A stretch of DNA of 64,000 nucleotides from NCBI RefSeq assembly GCF_004135735.1, contig NZ_CP012670.1:124001-188000 (forward strand), read 5' to 3'. The stretch is from Sorangium cellulosum. GTDB lineage: Bacteria; Myxococcota_A; Polyangia; Polyangiales; Polyangiaceae. Positions within the stretch are counted from its first letter, which is position 1. The number at the start of each line of letters is the position of its first letter. Positions 19,710-28,716 of this stretch are shown piece by piece. The notes under the pieces are model-generated. The model was not told where the DNA came from, did no database searches, and was given only the letters and a program-made list of their open reading frames with translations. The translations under genes and the position numbers were made by a program.

Positions 19710-21158
19710 TCACCGGCGCCGGGGCGAGAACCGGACGACCAGCCCTTCCGGCTTCATGGTGAACCCGAACAGCTCCTTCACGGGCCGCGCCGGGTCGGCG
19801 AGCGACACGTCGAAGTCGCGCGCGACCATGGCGCCCACCATGGCGCTCTCGATCAGCGACAGCGCGCGGCCGGGGCAGACGCGCGGGCCGCTGCCGAAGG
19901 CGAGCGCCGCGCGCGGGTCGTGCTTGCCGGCGCCCGCCGGCCGTGGGGTCAGCCACCGCTCGGGCACGAAGGACGCCGCGTCGTGGAAGCTCTCCTCCTT
20001 GAGGCCGACCTGCCGCATGAGCACGATCATGCGCGCCCCCGCGGCGAGCCGCACCGGGCCGAGCGTCGTGTCCGCGCACGCCTCGAGGAACAGGACCGGC
20101 GCGGCGGACTTCAGGCGGAGCGTCTCGTGCGCGACCGCCCCGAGATACCGCAGCCGCTGCGCGTGCTCCGGGCCCTCGGGCAGGTCCGCGTCGCCGAGCT
20201 CGGCGTCGACCTCGGCCCGCATCCGCGCCTGCACGTCCGGGCGCAGGGCCATGAAGTGGAGCATCCACGCCATCGTGTCGGCCGTCGTGTCCTCCCCGGC
20301 GAACAGCAGCGTGAGCACGTTGCCGAGCACCTCCTGGTCCGACAGCCGCGCCTTCGGGTCCTCCGCGTCGCGCGCCACGAGCATCGCCTCCAGCAGCGAG
20401 CGGGGCGCCGTGGCCCGCGCAGGGTCCCTGTCGAGCTCCGCGCGGGCCGTCCGGATGATGTCCAGCATCCGCCCGCGCACCTCCGAGAGCGCCTGCTCCG
20501 CGGCCCGGTCGGCGGGCAGCTTGAGATGCCGCCAGTAAGGAAAAGGCGCGGAGGCGCGGCGGCTGACCGTCGCGAAGATCGTCTCGATCTGGTGCGATAA
20601 CGGGTCCACGCCGCGCTCGATGAGGTTCATGTCCATGCCGAACGCCACCGCGGTGGTGACATCCACCGTGTAATGGGTCAGGTCTCGCCGCGCGTCGACC
20701 GGCTCTCCCCGCGCGGCCGCCGCGCGCCAGCGTTCCCGGAGCCGGCGGGTGATCGTCGAGATCACGCCGTGGCTCTCGCGAAGCTGCCCGGGGGTGAACG
20801 CGCTCATGACGAGCCGCCGCTGCCGCGTCCACTGGTCCCCCTCGGCGGAGAAGACGCCGCCAAAGCCCATCTCCTCGATGACCTCCTGCAGCGTGCTCCA
20901 GCGCCGGAACTCCTTTGGCCGCTCGCGGAGGACGCGCTGGACGAGCTCGACGTTGCTGACGACGAGGATCGGCCTGCGACCGAGCCAGAACGTGTAGAGA
21001 TCTCCATACGTGCGGCTCCAGCCTTCGAGCGTGAGGTGGAGCTGGGTCGGGCGGATCTCGAGCAGGTTGCCGAGGAAGGGCAGCCTCCGCGGCCCTGGCA
21101 GCGTCGAGAGATCGCGCGCGCTCGCTGCGGGGATGACCTCTGCTCCAACGTTGACCAT
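19710..21158 (-). CDS. cytochrome P450
   Basis: A 482-residue heme monooxygenase. LPGPRRLPFLGNLLEI is the Pro-rich N-terminus, TLLFAGEDTTADTMAWML is the I-helix with the oxygen-activation motif, HETLR is the ExxR motif, FVPERWL is the PERF-type loop, and FGSGPRVCPGRALSLIE holds the heme-ligand Cys. There is no membrane anchor, so it is soluble. The substrate is unknown. The ATG at 21158 has a strong AAAGGAGA site; longer in-frame upstream sequence is low-complexity and was rejected. No ferredoxin or reductase gene lies beside it. Confidence 0.94.
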   Translation of the reverse strand: MVNVGAEVIPAASARDLSTLPGPRRLPFLGNLLEIRPTQLHLTLEGWSRTYGDLYTFWLGRRPILVVSNVELVQRVLRERPKEFRRWSTLQEVIEEMGFGGVFSAEGDQWTRQRRLVMSAFTPGQLRESHGVISTITRRLRERWRAAAARGEPVDARRDLTHYTVDVTTAVAFGMDMNLIERGVDPLSHQIETIFATVSRRASAPFPYWRHLKLPADRAAEQALSEVRGRMLDIIRTARAELDRDPARATAPRSLLEAMLVARDAEDPKARLSDQEVLGNVLTLLFAGEDTTADTMAWMLHFMALRPDVQARMRAEVDAELGDADLPEGPEHAQRLRYLGAVAHETLRLKSAAPVLFLEACADTTLGPVRLAAGARMIVLMRQVGLKEESFHDAASFVPERWLTPRPAGAGKHDPRAALAFGSGPRVCPGRALSLIESAMVGAMVARDFDVSLADPARPVKELFGFTMKPEGLVVRFSPRRR

Positions 21159-21518
21159 GGTCTCCTTTCCACAGGGCGAGAGCGCCCCGCGCCGGCGCCG
21201 CCGCCGGGGTGAACGTGAACCATAGCTCGCCTTGACGGGCCGCGATCCAACGAAGCGCGCTTCGCGAGACGGTCGCGGCCTGGCGGCGCGTCCCGGTGGC
21301 GCTGCTGCTGCCGCGCGCGGCCGCGGCGCACGCGGCCGCCTCACCCGCGAGGCGCGGCTCTCCGCCGCCGCGAGCGACGCGCGCGCCCCGGTCCTCTTCG
21401 AGGTTGGCACCGAGGGCAGGGGGTGGCTCATGATGGCGCAACCGCGACGCTGCCCTGCCGCCGCGGGAGCCCGGAGATCGATCGACCTGCCAGGCACGAG
21501 TCATGCTTTACTCCTGGC
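21159..21518. other. divergent intergenic region, P450 and lipoprotein
   Basis: 360 bp between two divergent starts. Contains the AAAGGAGA ribosome-binding site of the P450 on the minus strand (within 21159-21172). I see no gene and no clear operator; it is uniformly GC-rich. Confidence 0.5.
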
Positions 21519-22019
21519 ATGGCACACCAACTCTCATCGAAATTCGTTGCGTCATGGTGCTTCGCGATCCTCTCCAGCGCGGGCTGCACGTCCGAGGTAC
21601 CGCAGGATCCCGATCTGGGTGCATTGGGTAGCGACGTTTCGGAGGAATCGCAGCCAGACCAATCGTTGACGCTGGAAGAGTGTGCAGAGCTCGGAGGGGC
21701 GCCTGTTGGCCTCGTGGGGACCCCACGACGGCTCGGCGATCCGAACGTGGATCTGTCACGCGACGATGAATGTCCGGGCAGTCGTGCTCTGAAAGGCACG
21801 CTCGAGGCCGAAGGCGACGCCAACGGGGGCATTTGCTGCGAGATCCCGCCGTCGCTCACCTTCGCAGAGTGCACCGAGGCCGGCGGACAGAGGCTGCTGG
21901 ACCGCGGTGACGGATCCCTCTACGTCGCAGGCTGCGAGCAGGGGTCGAGCCTGATCGGCTGGCTCACGGCGTGCGACGGGGCGCTCTGCGGCGAGGGGGG
22001 CATCTGCTGCCGGCCGTGA
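21519..22019 (+). CDS. hypothetical Cys-rich lipoprotein
   Basis: A 166-residue protein with a short signal (MAHQLSSKFVASWCFAILSS) ending in SAGC, a plausible lipobox. Two related halves follow, each with the pattern L-T-(L/F)-x-E-C-x-(E/A)-x-G-G and ending GGICC (GGICCEIPPSLTF and GGICCRP), so it appears to be an internal duplication with paired cysteines. No known family recognised. It converges on selO with only 10 bp between stop codons. Confidence 0.7.
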   Translation: MAHQLSSKFVASWCFAILSSAGCTSEVPQDPDLGALGSDVSEESQPDQSLTLEECAELGGAPVGLVGTPRRLGDPNVDLSRDDECPGSRALKGTLEAEGDANGGICCEIPPSLTFAECTEAGGQRLLDRGDGSLYVAGCEQGSSLIGWLTACDGALCGEGGICCRP

Positions 22020-22029
22020 AGGGCGGCCC

Positions 22030-23511
22030 TCACGTCCCGCAGAACGTGGCTTGCACGCGCTCGTCCGGCAGCGGGGGCTCGCTCAGGTGCGCGAGCTCCG
22101 GCTGATCGTCGTACGGCCGCTCGAGCGCCCGCACGAACGTCTCGAAGGGCGCGAAGTCCTCACGGAGGACGGCCGCCTGGATGAGCGCCTCGATCCGGTG
22201 ATTGCGCGGGATGAACGCGGGGTTGACGAGCCGCATCGCGCGCGCGCGCGTCCCGTCGTCGCCGCGCGCGGCGTCCTCCCGGGCGAGCCGCCGGCGCCAC
22301 GCCTCGGCCCAGTCGCGGTAGGCGCCGGGCTCCGCGAACAGGGAGGCCACGTCCGCGTCCGCGACCGGGTCGGCCGCGGCGGCGCAGAGCCGGCGAAAGA
22401 AGACCGTGTAATCGACGCCGTTCGACGCGAGGCGCTCCAGCAGATCGGCGGCGAGCGCGAGGTCTCCCTCCTCCTCGCGCTCGAGCCCCAGCTTGGCCCG
22501 CAGCACGCGCCCGTGCGCCGCCACGAACAGGGGGGCGAAGCCCTGCACGCGCTCGGTCGCCAGGCGGACGGCCTCCTGCTCGTCGTCGGCCAGGAGGGGC
22601 AAGAGCGCCTCGGCCAGCCGCGCCATGTTCCACTGGGCGATGCGCGGCTGGTTCCCGAAGGCGTAGCGACCGCCCCGATCGATCGAGCTGAACTTCTTCC
22701 GGGGATCGTACTCGTCGAGGAACGCGCACGGCCCGTAGTCGAGGGTCTCGCCGGAGATCGACGTGTTGTCGGTGTTCATCACGCCGTGCACGAAGCCGAC
22801 GCCGAGCCACCGCGCGACGAGGCTCGCCTGCGCCTCGATGACGCGATCGAGCAGCGCCAGCGCGTCGTTGCCGCTGCCCATCGCCTCGGGGTAGTGCCGG
22901 GAGAGCGCGTACGACGCGAGGGTGGAGAGCGCCTCGCGGTCGTCCCGCGCGGCGAAGAACTGGAACGTGCCCACGCGGAGGTGGCTCGCGGCCACGCGCG
23001 TGAGCACCGCGCCGGGGAGCACCTCCTCGCGATAGACCGGCTCGCCCGTCGTCACGGCGGCGAGCGCGCGCGTCGTGGGCACGCCGAGCGCCGCCATGGC
23101 CTCGCTCACGACGTACTCGCGCAGCACGGGCCCGAGCGCGGCGCGCCCGTCCCCGCCGCGCGAGAACGGCGTCCGCCCGGCGCCCTTGAGCTGGAGGTCG
23201 CGTCGCCTGCCGTCCGTGCCGACGACCTCGCCGAGCAGGATGGCCCGGCCGTCCCCGAGCTGCCCCACGAAGCTGCCGAACTGGTGCCCCGCGTACGCGA
23301 GCGCGATCGGCTCGGCGCCCTCGGGCAGCGCGTTGCCCGCGAGCACCTCCGCCCCCTCCGCGGAGGCGAGCTGGTCCGCGTCGAGCCCGAGCTCCGCTGC
23401 GAGCGCGCGGTTGACCTTCACGACGCGCGGCGCGCGGACCCGGGCGGGGGAGACGCGCGCGTAGAAGCGGTCCGGAAGGCGGGCGTAGGTGTTGTCGAAC
23501 GCGAGCTTCAT
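22030..23511 (-). CDS. selO: protein adenylyltransferase SelO
   Basis: A 493-residue pseudokinase-fold enzyme that transfers AMP from ATP to Ser/Thr/Tyr of target proteins, linked to redox homeostasis. Diagnostic segments are [20 protein letters not shown] near the start, [17 protein letters not shown] (glycine-rich, inverted ATP site), [20 protein letters not shown] (metal-binding Asp/Asn) and [20 protein letters not shown]. Length is normal for the bacterial family. The ATG at 23511 gives the expected [13 protein letters not shown]. Many SelO proteins end with a selenocysteine or Cys near the C-terminus; here the end is ATFCGT, with Cys third from last. Confidence 0.95.
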   Translation of the reverse strand: MKLAFDNTYARLPDRFYARVSPARVRAPRVVKVNRALAAELGLDADQLASAEGAEVLAGNALPEGAEPIALAYAGHQFGSFVGQLGDGRAILLGEVVGTDGRRRDLQLKGAGRTPFSRGGDGRAALGPVLREYVVSEAMAALGVPTTRALAAVTTGEPVYREEVLPGAVLTRVAASHLRVGTFQFFAARDDREALSTLASYALSRHYPEAMGSGNDALALLDRVIEAQASLVARWLGVGFVHGVMNTDNTSISGETLDYGPCAFLDEYDPRKKFSSIDRGGRYAFGNQPRIAQWNMARLAEALLPLLADDEQEAVRLATERVQGFAPLFVAAHGRVLRAKLGLEREEEGDLALAADLLERLASNGVDYTVFFRRLCAAAADPVADADVASLFAEPGAYRDWAEAWRRRLAREDAARGDDGTRARAMRLVNPAFIPRNHRIEALIQAAVLREDFAPFETFVRALERPYDDQPELAHLSEPPLPDERVQATFCGT

Positions 23512-23815
23512 CGGCGGACCTCGTGGCGCGTGAGAACCCGTAGCGCCATCCGGGCCGGCATTCTACAGGAATCCACGGCGAACCGCGCGCCCGCGCCGCT
23601 CAGCGATCGATCGCGCGCAGCAGCTCCCGCCCGAGGCCGATGCGCTGGACCGCGCGTGTGCCCTGGTGAGCTCGGTGCGCGAGCGATCAGGTGTTCGCGC
23701 GAAGAACCTTGGTCGCTCTCGGCGCCCCGGATGTCTCGCGGACGGCTGGATCGAGTGATAATCTGTTGCCTCGTCGACCGCTCGGGCAGCAGCCACGTTC
23801 CAGAAACCGGCGACC
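23512..23815. other. divergent intergenic region, selO and YkgJ-like gene
   Basis: 304 bp. No gene recognised. A patch with more A/T at 23757-23768 (GTGATAATCTGT) could hold a -10 element for the plus-strand gene. Nothing else stands out. Confidence 0.4.
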
Positions 23816-24751
23816 ATGAACCAGAGGAACCCGAAGACGCGCCCGGCTCGCCCCGCGGCCGGGAAGAAGGGGCGACGCGTCCACAAGGACGCCGCGGGTC
23901 GCGTGCATCTCACGGTCCTTCGCGATCCCGCGAGCGGGAACGAGCGCGTGGCGCTCAGGAGCCCGGTGTTCCGGGAGGCGTGGCAGAACGACGTCGCGAC
24001 GGCCGCGGCCAACACGGCCTACGCCGTCCTGCGCGGCGAGCCGAGCGTGGATGGCGCGATCGAGCTGGCGCGGAACGCGATGGCGGCCACGTCGCGGCTC
24101 GCCGAGGGGCTCCTGGCGCGCGCGCCCAGGGGCGCCGTGGCGTGCAGGGCGGGCTGTGACCATTGTTGCCATCAGGCGGTTGGGCTCACGCCGCCGGAGG
24201 CGCTCGCGATCGTCGACCACCTGAAGACGACCTTGTCGGGCGCCGAGCTCGCGCGCGTGGCCCATCATGTGTCCGCGTGCCACGAGAGGACGCGAGCTCT
24301 GCCATCGGCGGAGCGGTTCTCACCGGACCTCCCGTGCCCTTTCCTGGCGTCGGGGCGATGCTCGATCTACGAGGTTCGACCGCTGTCCTGTCGAGGAATG
24401 AACTCGCTCGATGCGGCAGAGTGCGAGACCAGGCTGCGGGACCCCGAGGCGCGCGCCGCGTACCTGGCGCGCGGCCTGGGGGGGCGCTCGTTCATGGAGC
24501 CCATCCGCGCGTTCCACGCCATCAGCGCCGGTCTGCAGCTCAGCCTGTCCGAGCTCTTCCGCCTCGACATGCGCCCCCTCGAGCTGACGGCGGCCGTGCA
24601 CCTGCTCCTCTCGGGGCCGGAATCGCTCGCCGACGCGTGGATCCGCGGGCAACAGCCGTTCGCATCGGCGCGCGGCGCCGACGAGGGGAGGGATCCCGGC
24701 CCGGGCGAGCCCATCGAGGCGCTGGATCTCGCGCCCGGCCGGGATCCGTGA
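23816..24751 (+). CDS. YkgJ-family cysteine-cluster protein
   Basis: A 311-residue protein. The metal-binding signature is C110-RAG-C114-DH-CC117-118, then CPFLASGRCSIYEVRPLSCR, the CxxxCxxCC...C...C arrangement of the YkgJ/CxxCxxCC family that binds a Zn or Fe-S centre. The N-terminal 100 residues are a basic segment and a helical region; the C-terminal tail is Gly/Asp/Pro-rich. The enzymatic role of the family is not settled. It converges on the DUF1552 gene with 3 bp between stops. The ATG at 23816 is the only good start. Confidence 0.85.
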   Translation: MNQRNPKTRPARPAAGKKGRRVHKDAAGRVHLTVLRDPASGNERVALRSPVFREAWQNDVATAAANTAYAVLRGEPSVDGAIELARNAMAATSRLAEGLLARAPRGAVACRAGCDHCCHQAVGLTPPEALAIVDHLKTTLSGAELARVAHHVSACHERTRALPSAERFSPDLPCPFLASGRCSIYEVRPLSCRGMNSLDAAECETRLRDPEARAAYLARGLGGRSFMEPIRAFHAISAGLQLSLSELFRLDMRPLELTAAVHLLLSGPESLADAWIRGQQPFASARGADEGRDPGPGEPIEALDLAPGRDP

Positions 24752-24754
24752 GGC

Positions 24755-26260
24755 TCACGCCTTGAGATCGGTCAGCTCGCCCGGCTTGGTGATGCCGGCG
24801 TCCGCGTTCCTGCTGTCGAACTGACCCCACGCCTCGACGGGCCCACCGCCCGGCGTCGTGCACCCGACGGCGTTCATCAGCGTCACATAGAGCTTGTTGA
24901 TCGGGACGTTGCCGGTGTTCGAGCCCGTGCCGAAGCCGACGCTGGTGTCGCCGCCCGTGCAGTCCGCCTCGCTGTTGCCGGTGCCGAGCTTCCCGCCCTC
25001 GAGGTTCACGACCTGGCCCTGCTTGAGGTAACCCCCCGCGCTGCCCGCGATCACGATCGGCAGGTTGTTCGTGTTGTGGGCGTTGCCGTCGGCCAGCTCC
25101 GGGAGCCACATCGTGGCGGTGTTGTCGAGCAGCTTGCGATCGCCCTCCACGATGCTGTCGAGCAGCGCGACGAACCGCACGTACTTGCTCGCGTACCATG
25201 CGTCGATCTCGGCGATCATGTCGAGCACGCCGTTCTTGCAGGTCCCGCCCACCTCGAACGACCCATTCCGGTGCGAGAGGCCGTGGTGGTCGGCGTCGTG
25301 GTCGATGCCGTCCCAACCGAACGTCACGTAGCCGGGGTATGCGAAGACGATCGATCGGTTCATGTCGCAGATCATGCTCAGCGCGATGAGGTTCATCATC
25401 ATGTCCCCGCCGGTCGTGAACGAGGTCGCGAGGCCACCGCCGAACCCGCCGCCCGAGCTGGCGGCGTCGACCGCGCTGGCCGTGACGCCGTTCGCGACCG
25501 CGCTCGCGTCGTTGCAGGCTGCCGGGGCGAGCTTCTGCTCCGTGCTGCGGAGCAGGTCGAGCCAGTCGCCGACCCGGCGCTGATCCGCCTGGCTCATGTT
25601 GAGCCGCTGGTAGCTCTGGAGGTCGTCCCTGACGAGATCGATGGCGCTCTGTCCGCGCCGGACGCGGTAGTCGCCCTCGGTCATCGCCCCGCCCCCGAAC
25701 AGCCCGGTGAGCTGGGTGTACAGCGTCTTGGGGTTGACCACGGCCGGAAAGGCGGTGTTCGGCGCCGAGAAGGACAGCACCTCCTTGATGCTGGTGCTCG
25801 ACGAGCCGACCGAGAGCACCAGCGGGCTCGCCCCGCCGGGGTTGATCTGCTTGGCGATCTCGTGGTCGAGCGAGTGGGACGTCGCGTACCGTGTCTTGTC
25901 GTCGTTGATCAACGCGCAGGTGAGCTTCGAGCCCATCGCCTGATCGTGCGGGTCGATGGTCTGGATCTCCGCGTAGGAGTTGAACATCTTCAGTCCACGC
26001 GGGAACAGCAGCTTCGACACGAACGGCGTCAGCCCCGCCAGCGTGGTGCCCGCGAGGTGCTCGGCCGTGAGCGGGCCGTTCTCGATGGTCGGGAACCAGC
26101 GGTTGGTGAGGCACCCGTTGTGCGTGTAGAAGATCACCAGGCGTCTGGGCAGCGACGGCGTGGCGGACTGCGCCTTGACCTCCCGCTCGTAGACGGAGCT
26201 CAAGAATGGAGCCGCGAGCGCGGCGCCTGCAACACCCTTCAGAAAGACCCTGCGCTTCAT
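24755..26260 (-). CDS. DUF1552 secreted protein (Tat signal), copy 1
   Basis: A 501-residue protein with a twin-arginine-like N-terminus (MKRRVFLKGVAGAALAAPFL) ending near AQS, so it is exported folded. The mature part begins RRLVIFYTHNGCLTNRWFPT and contains MFNSYAEIQTIDPHDQAMGS, DHEIAKQINPGG, and a conserved core with YVTFGWDGIDHDADHHGLSH and TATMWLPELADGNAHNTNN. These are hallmarks of DUF1552, a family distantly related to the alkaline-phosphatase-like/DUF1501 group. It lies 4 nt downstream of a DUF1592-type gene, the standard operon pairing in planctomycetes and myxobacteria. Function unknown. Confidence 0.88.
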   Translation of the reverse strand: MKRRVFLKGVAGAALAAPFLSSVYEREVKAQSATPSLPRRLVIFYTHNGCLTNRWFPTIENGPLTAEHLAGTTLAGLTPFVSKLLFPRGLKMFNSYAEIQTIDPHDQAMGSKLTCALINDDKTRYATSHSLDHEIAKQINPGGASPLVLSVGSSSTSIKEVLSFSAPNTAFPAVVNPKTLYTQLTGLFGGGAMTEGDYRVRRGQSAIDLVRDDLQSYQRLNMSQADQRRVGDWLDLLRSTEQKLAPAACNDASAVANGVTASAVDAASSGGGFGGGLATSFTTGGDMMMNLIALSMICDMNRSIVFAYPGYVTFGWDGIDHDADHHGLSHRNGSFEVGGTCKNGVLDMIAEIDAWYASKYVRFVALLDSIVEGDRKLLDNTATMWLPELADGNAHNTNNLPIVIAGSAGGYLKQGQVVNLEGGKLGTGNSEADCTGGDTSVGFGTGSNTGNVPINKLYVTLMNAVGCTTPGGGPVEAWGQFDSRNADAGITKPGELTDLKA

Positions 26261-26264
26261 TGGC

Positions 26265-28001
26265 CTACTCCAGTGCTACGGCTCGGATCCGGAACGACTC
26301 GGACTGCGTGAGGTCCGTGATGAGATCGAGGACCGTGTACCCTCCCGCGGTGATCTTCGTCGCCAGGTCGTCCACCGTGCACGAGTCCAGCGGGTGACCA
26401 TCGCGCTCGTAGGCATACGAGACCCACTTCTGCGCGTACTGGCGCTGCGCGTTCGGGGAGGCCGCGAGCCTCGCCATCAGATCGACCGGGCCCGTGACCC
26501 GCACGGGCTCCCCGTCGATGCGCACGTCCGCGACCGTGTTGATGGGCGCGCCGGTGGACGCTTCCTGCGTCTGCCACGTCCCCACGGCGTCGTACGCCTC
26601 CATCACGAAGCCCGGCGGGTTGATGTAGTTGTGGTGGCACCCGGCGCAGGCGGCGCCCGCCGTCTGCGCGTCCACGCGCTTGCGGTTCGTGTCGAGATCG
26701 GCCCCTTCCGGCAGCGGGGTCTCGAGCGCGCCAGGAGGTGGGGTGCCCGGGTCGATGCCGAGCACGTCCTTGGTGATGAACACGCCGCGAAGGATCGGTG
26801 AGGTGCGGTTGTACGACGAGTACGCGTTGAGGAAGCCCACCCGCGTCAGGAACCCCGGCCGCTGCGACGCGTCGAGCGTGATTTCCTCGAGCTCGGACCC
26901 GAACCGAGCGGGGTCGAGCCCGTAGAGCGGCGCCGTCGCCGCGTTCACGAAGGCGATCGGGCTGAGGAAGAACTCCTGGAACGTGCCGCCGAGCGTGAAG
27001 ACCACATGATCGAAGAACCGCTCGGTCTCTTCCGCCATGATCGGAATGAGCGAGCGATCGAACACCGGGAACAGCGTCGTGTCCCGCTGCGCCGAGTCCC
27101 ACCGGGTGTTCGCTCCCAGCTCCAGGTAGTCACGATGGAAGCCGGCTACCATCTGCCGGGCCCTGGGGTCTTGCAGCATCCGCCGGGCCTGCGCCCGAAT
27201 CTGCTCCGAGGTCGAGAGCTGCCCCTGATCGGCGGCCTGGTTCAGCGCCTCGTCCGGGATCGTCCCCCAGAGCATGTACGAGAGACGCGACGCGACCTCG
27301 TGATTCGAGAGGGCGAAGCGCCCGGCTCCGTCCGGCGTCTCCGAGATCTCCGCGCGCTGGATGAACGACGGGGAGATCAGGAACATGTACAGCAGCACCT
27401 CCGCGACCTCCTCCGGAGCTCCGCTTGCGGTGATCTCGGGGCCCTTGGCCACGATCGCGTCGAACCTCGCCACCTCCGCGTCCGTCAGCGGCCGGCGGAA
27501 GGCGCGCCGCCCGAACTCGATGACCGTATCGTGCAGGCACGCGGCGCCGTCTCCCGTGGGCGTGCACTTCAGGAAGTTGCTCCTGAGCGCGGGGTCCGAC
27601 ATCACCTGCGCGGCGATCATCTCGGCCACGGACGTGTAGGCGCTCCAGCCCAGATCCGTGAGGCCGCCTGCCTGGTCCGTTGCCAGCAGCGTCGAAGGCG
27701 CCACATTGCCAGAGGCTGTCAGCGCCGTGATGCCCAGGAGATCGCGGACCGTCCTGTCGTACTGCGCATTCGTCAGGCGCGGGATCTGAGAGGTCGCCGC
27801 GATCCCGGGCGTGCACTCGCCTGGAGAGCCCGGCGTCCCCGGACCCGCGCCGGTCCCGGGAACGCCGGCGCCCGAGCCCGTCCCTGCTCCGGTGGGGTTA
27901 TCCCCACCCGGCCCCGAGTCGGCCGGATCGTCTCCGATGGAACCCATACAGCCAGCCGACAACGCCACGGCGGCGAGCATGCCGCTCCTCCAGGTGTACA
28001 T
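26265..28001 (-). CDS. DUF1592/DUF1588-type lipoprotein with heme-like CxxCH, copy 1
   Basis: A 578-residue lipoprotein (signal MYTWRSGMLAAVALSAGC, then a Gly/Thr/Pro linker). Domains in order are DUF1587 (IPRLTNAQYDRTVRDLLGI), DUF1595 (FGRRAFRRPLTDAEVARF), DUF1592 (NHEVASRLSYMLWGTIPDEA), DUF1588 (RRPG-like segment, then ILRGVFITKDVLG and GAACAGCHHNYINPPGFVME) and DUF1585 (WVSYAYERDGHPLDSC). CAGCH is a cytochrome-c-type heme-binding motif, and the family is often called planctomycete cytochrome-like. The ATG at 28001 was preferred over a GTG at 28010. It is upstream partner of the DUF1552 gene. Confidence 0.88.
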   Translation of the reverse strand: MYTWRSGMLAAVALSAGCMGSIGDDPADSGPGGDNPTGAGTGSGAGVPGTGAGPGTPGSPGECTPGIAATSQIPRLTNAQYDRTVRDLLGITALTASGNVAPSTLLATDQAGGLTDLGWSAYTSVAEMIAAQVMSDPALRSNFLKCTPTGDGAACLHDTVIEFGRRAFRRPLTDAEVARFDAIVAKGPEITASGAPEEVAEVLLYMFLISPSFIQRAEISETPDGAGRFALSNHEVASRLSYMLWGTIPDEALNQAADQGQLSTSEQIRAQARRMLQDPRARQMVAGFHRDYLELGANTRWDSAQRDTTLFPVFDRSLIPIMAEETERFFDHVVFTLGGTFQEFFLSPIAFVNAATAPLYGLDPARFGSELEEITLDASQRPGFLTRVGFLNAYSSYNRTSPILRGVFITKDVLGIDPGTPPPGALETPLPEGADLDTNRKRVDAQTAGAACAGCHHNYINPPGFVMEAYDAVGTWQTQEASTGAPINTVADVRIDGEPVRVTGPVDLMARLAASPNAQRQYAQKWVSYAYERDGHPLDSCTVDDLATKITAGGYTVLDLITDLTQSESFRIRAVALE

Positions 28002-28716
28002 CACGCTCACCTCAGGTAGTGTGTTCCCGCTCGAAGGACGCAGGCAGAAGCCGCGAGGTGGTTATGTTCCAACCAGCGCGCAGCGCGCGAAGGCCGATAA
28101 AGAGTTCCGCCTTGCGTCGAGGATTGTCGCACGTGGGCATGACCCACGGCAATGCGGTCCCCGGGGGCTCTCATAATTTCCCGATTGCTGCTCCAATTTT
28201 CCATTGGAGATGCCGGGTGGACCCGATGCCGTTCAGCCTCGTCGAGGCGAGCCCTCGGCGTCCGTGCAGCGCCGCCGCCGTGGGCGCTCTCGCAGGCGAA
28301 CCGAACCGTGGCTCGACGCTCTTCAACGAGGCATGTCCCCCGAGGAGGCGTGTTCAGATCCAGGACCCCCGAGACCAACGGTCCGGGACAGACGCCTGCC
28401 CAGGATGGCTGGACCTGGCCTTGAACACCGTATCATCGAGACGCAGCGCGTCGACCGCCATGCGGTATCCATCCACCGCCGCACCGCGATCTCCAAGGGC
28501 ACCGCGCCACCCGGACGAGCCCCGCTGGGCCGTGGAGCGATGGGCACCCCTTTGACGCGTGGATGAATTGTCGAGTTGGCGGCACTTTCCCACGAGATTG
28601 GATCGCGTGAGGATTCATGGTGGGTCCACGCGATACGATCCTCTGGTCATTTGAAAAAGGCAGATGTCTAATGACGGCGCGTCAGCGTGCCCGTCGGCGA
28701 GCAAGGAGCGGCAACG
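28002..28716. other. 715-bp divergent region between two DUF1592 operons
   Basis: No gene recognised: several frames are open but none has signal peptide, domain or consistent codon use. The last 150 bp before 28717 are richer in A/T (CATTTGAAAAAGGCAGATGT) and probably carry the plus-strand promoter. AGGAG at 28704-28708 is the ribosome-binding site of the plus-strand DUF1592 gene. Confidence 0.5.

Noticed and set aside
22051..24159. 702-codon plus-strand frame opposite selO
   Set aside because: Antisense shadow of SelO running into the intergenic region.
28019..28566. Open frames of 90-178 codons between the divergent DUF1592 operons
   Set aside because: No start signals, domains or conserved-looking segments; three frames are equally open, as expected by GC content.
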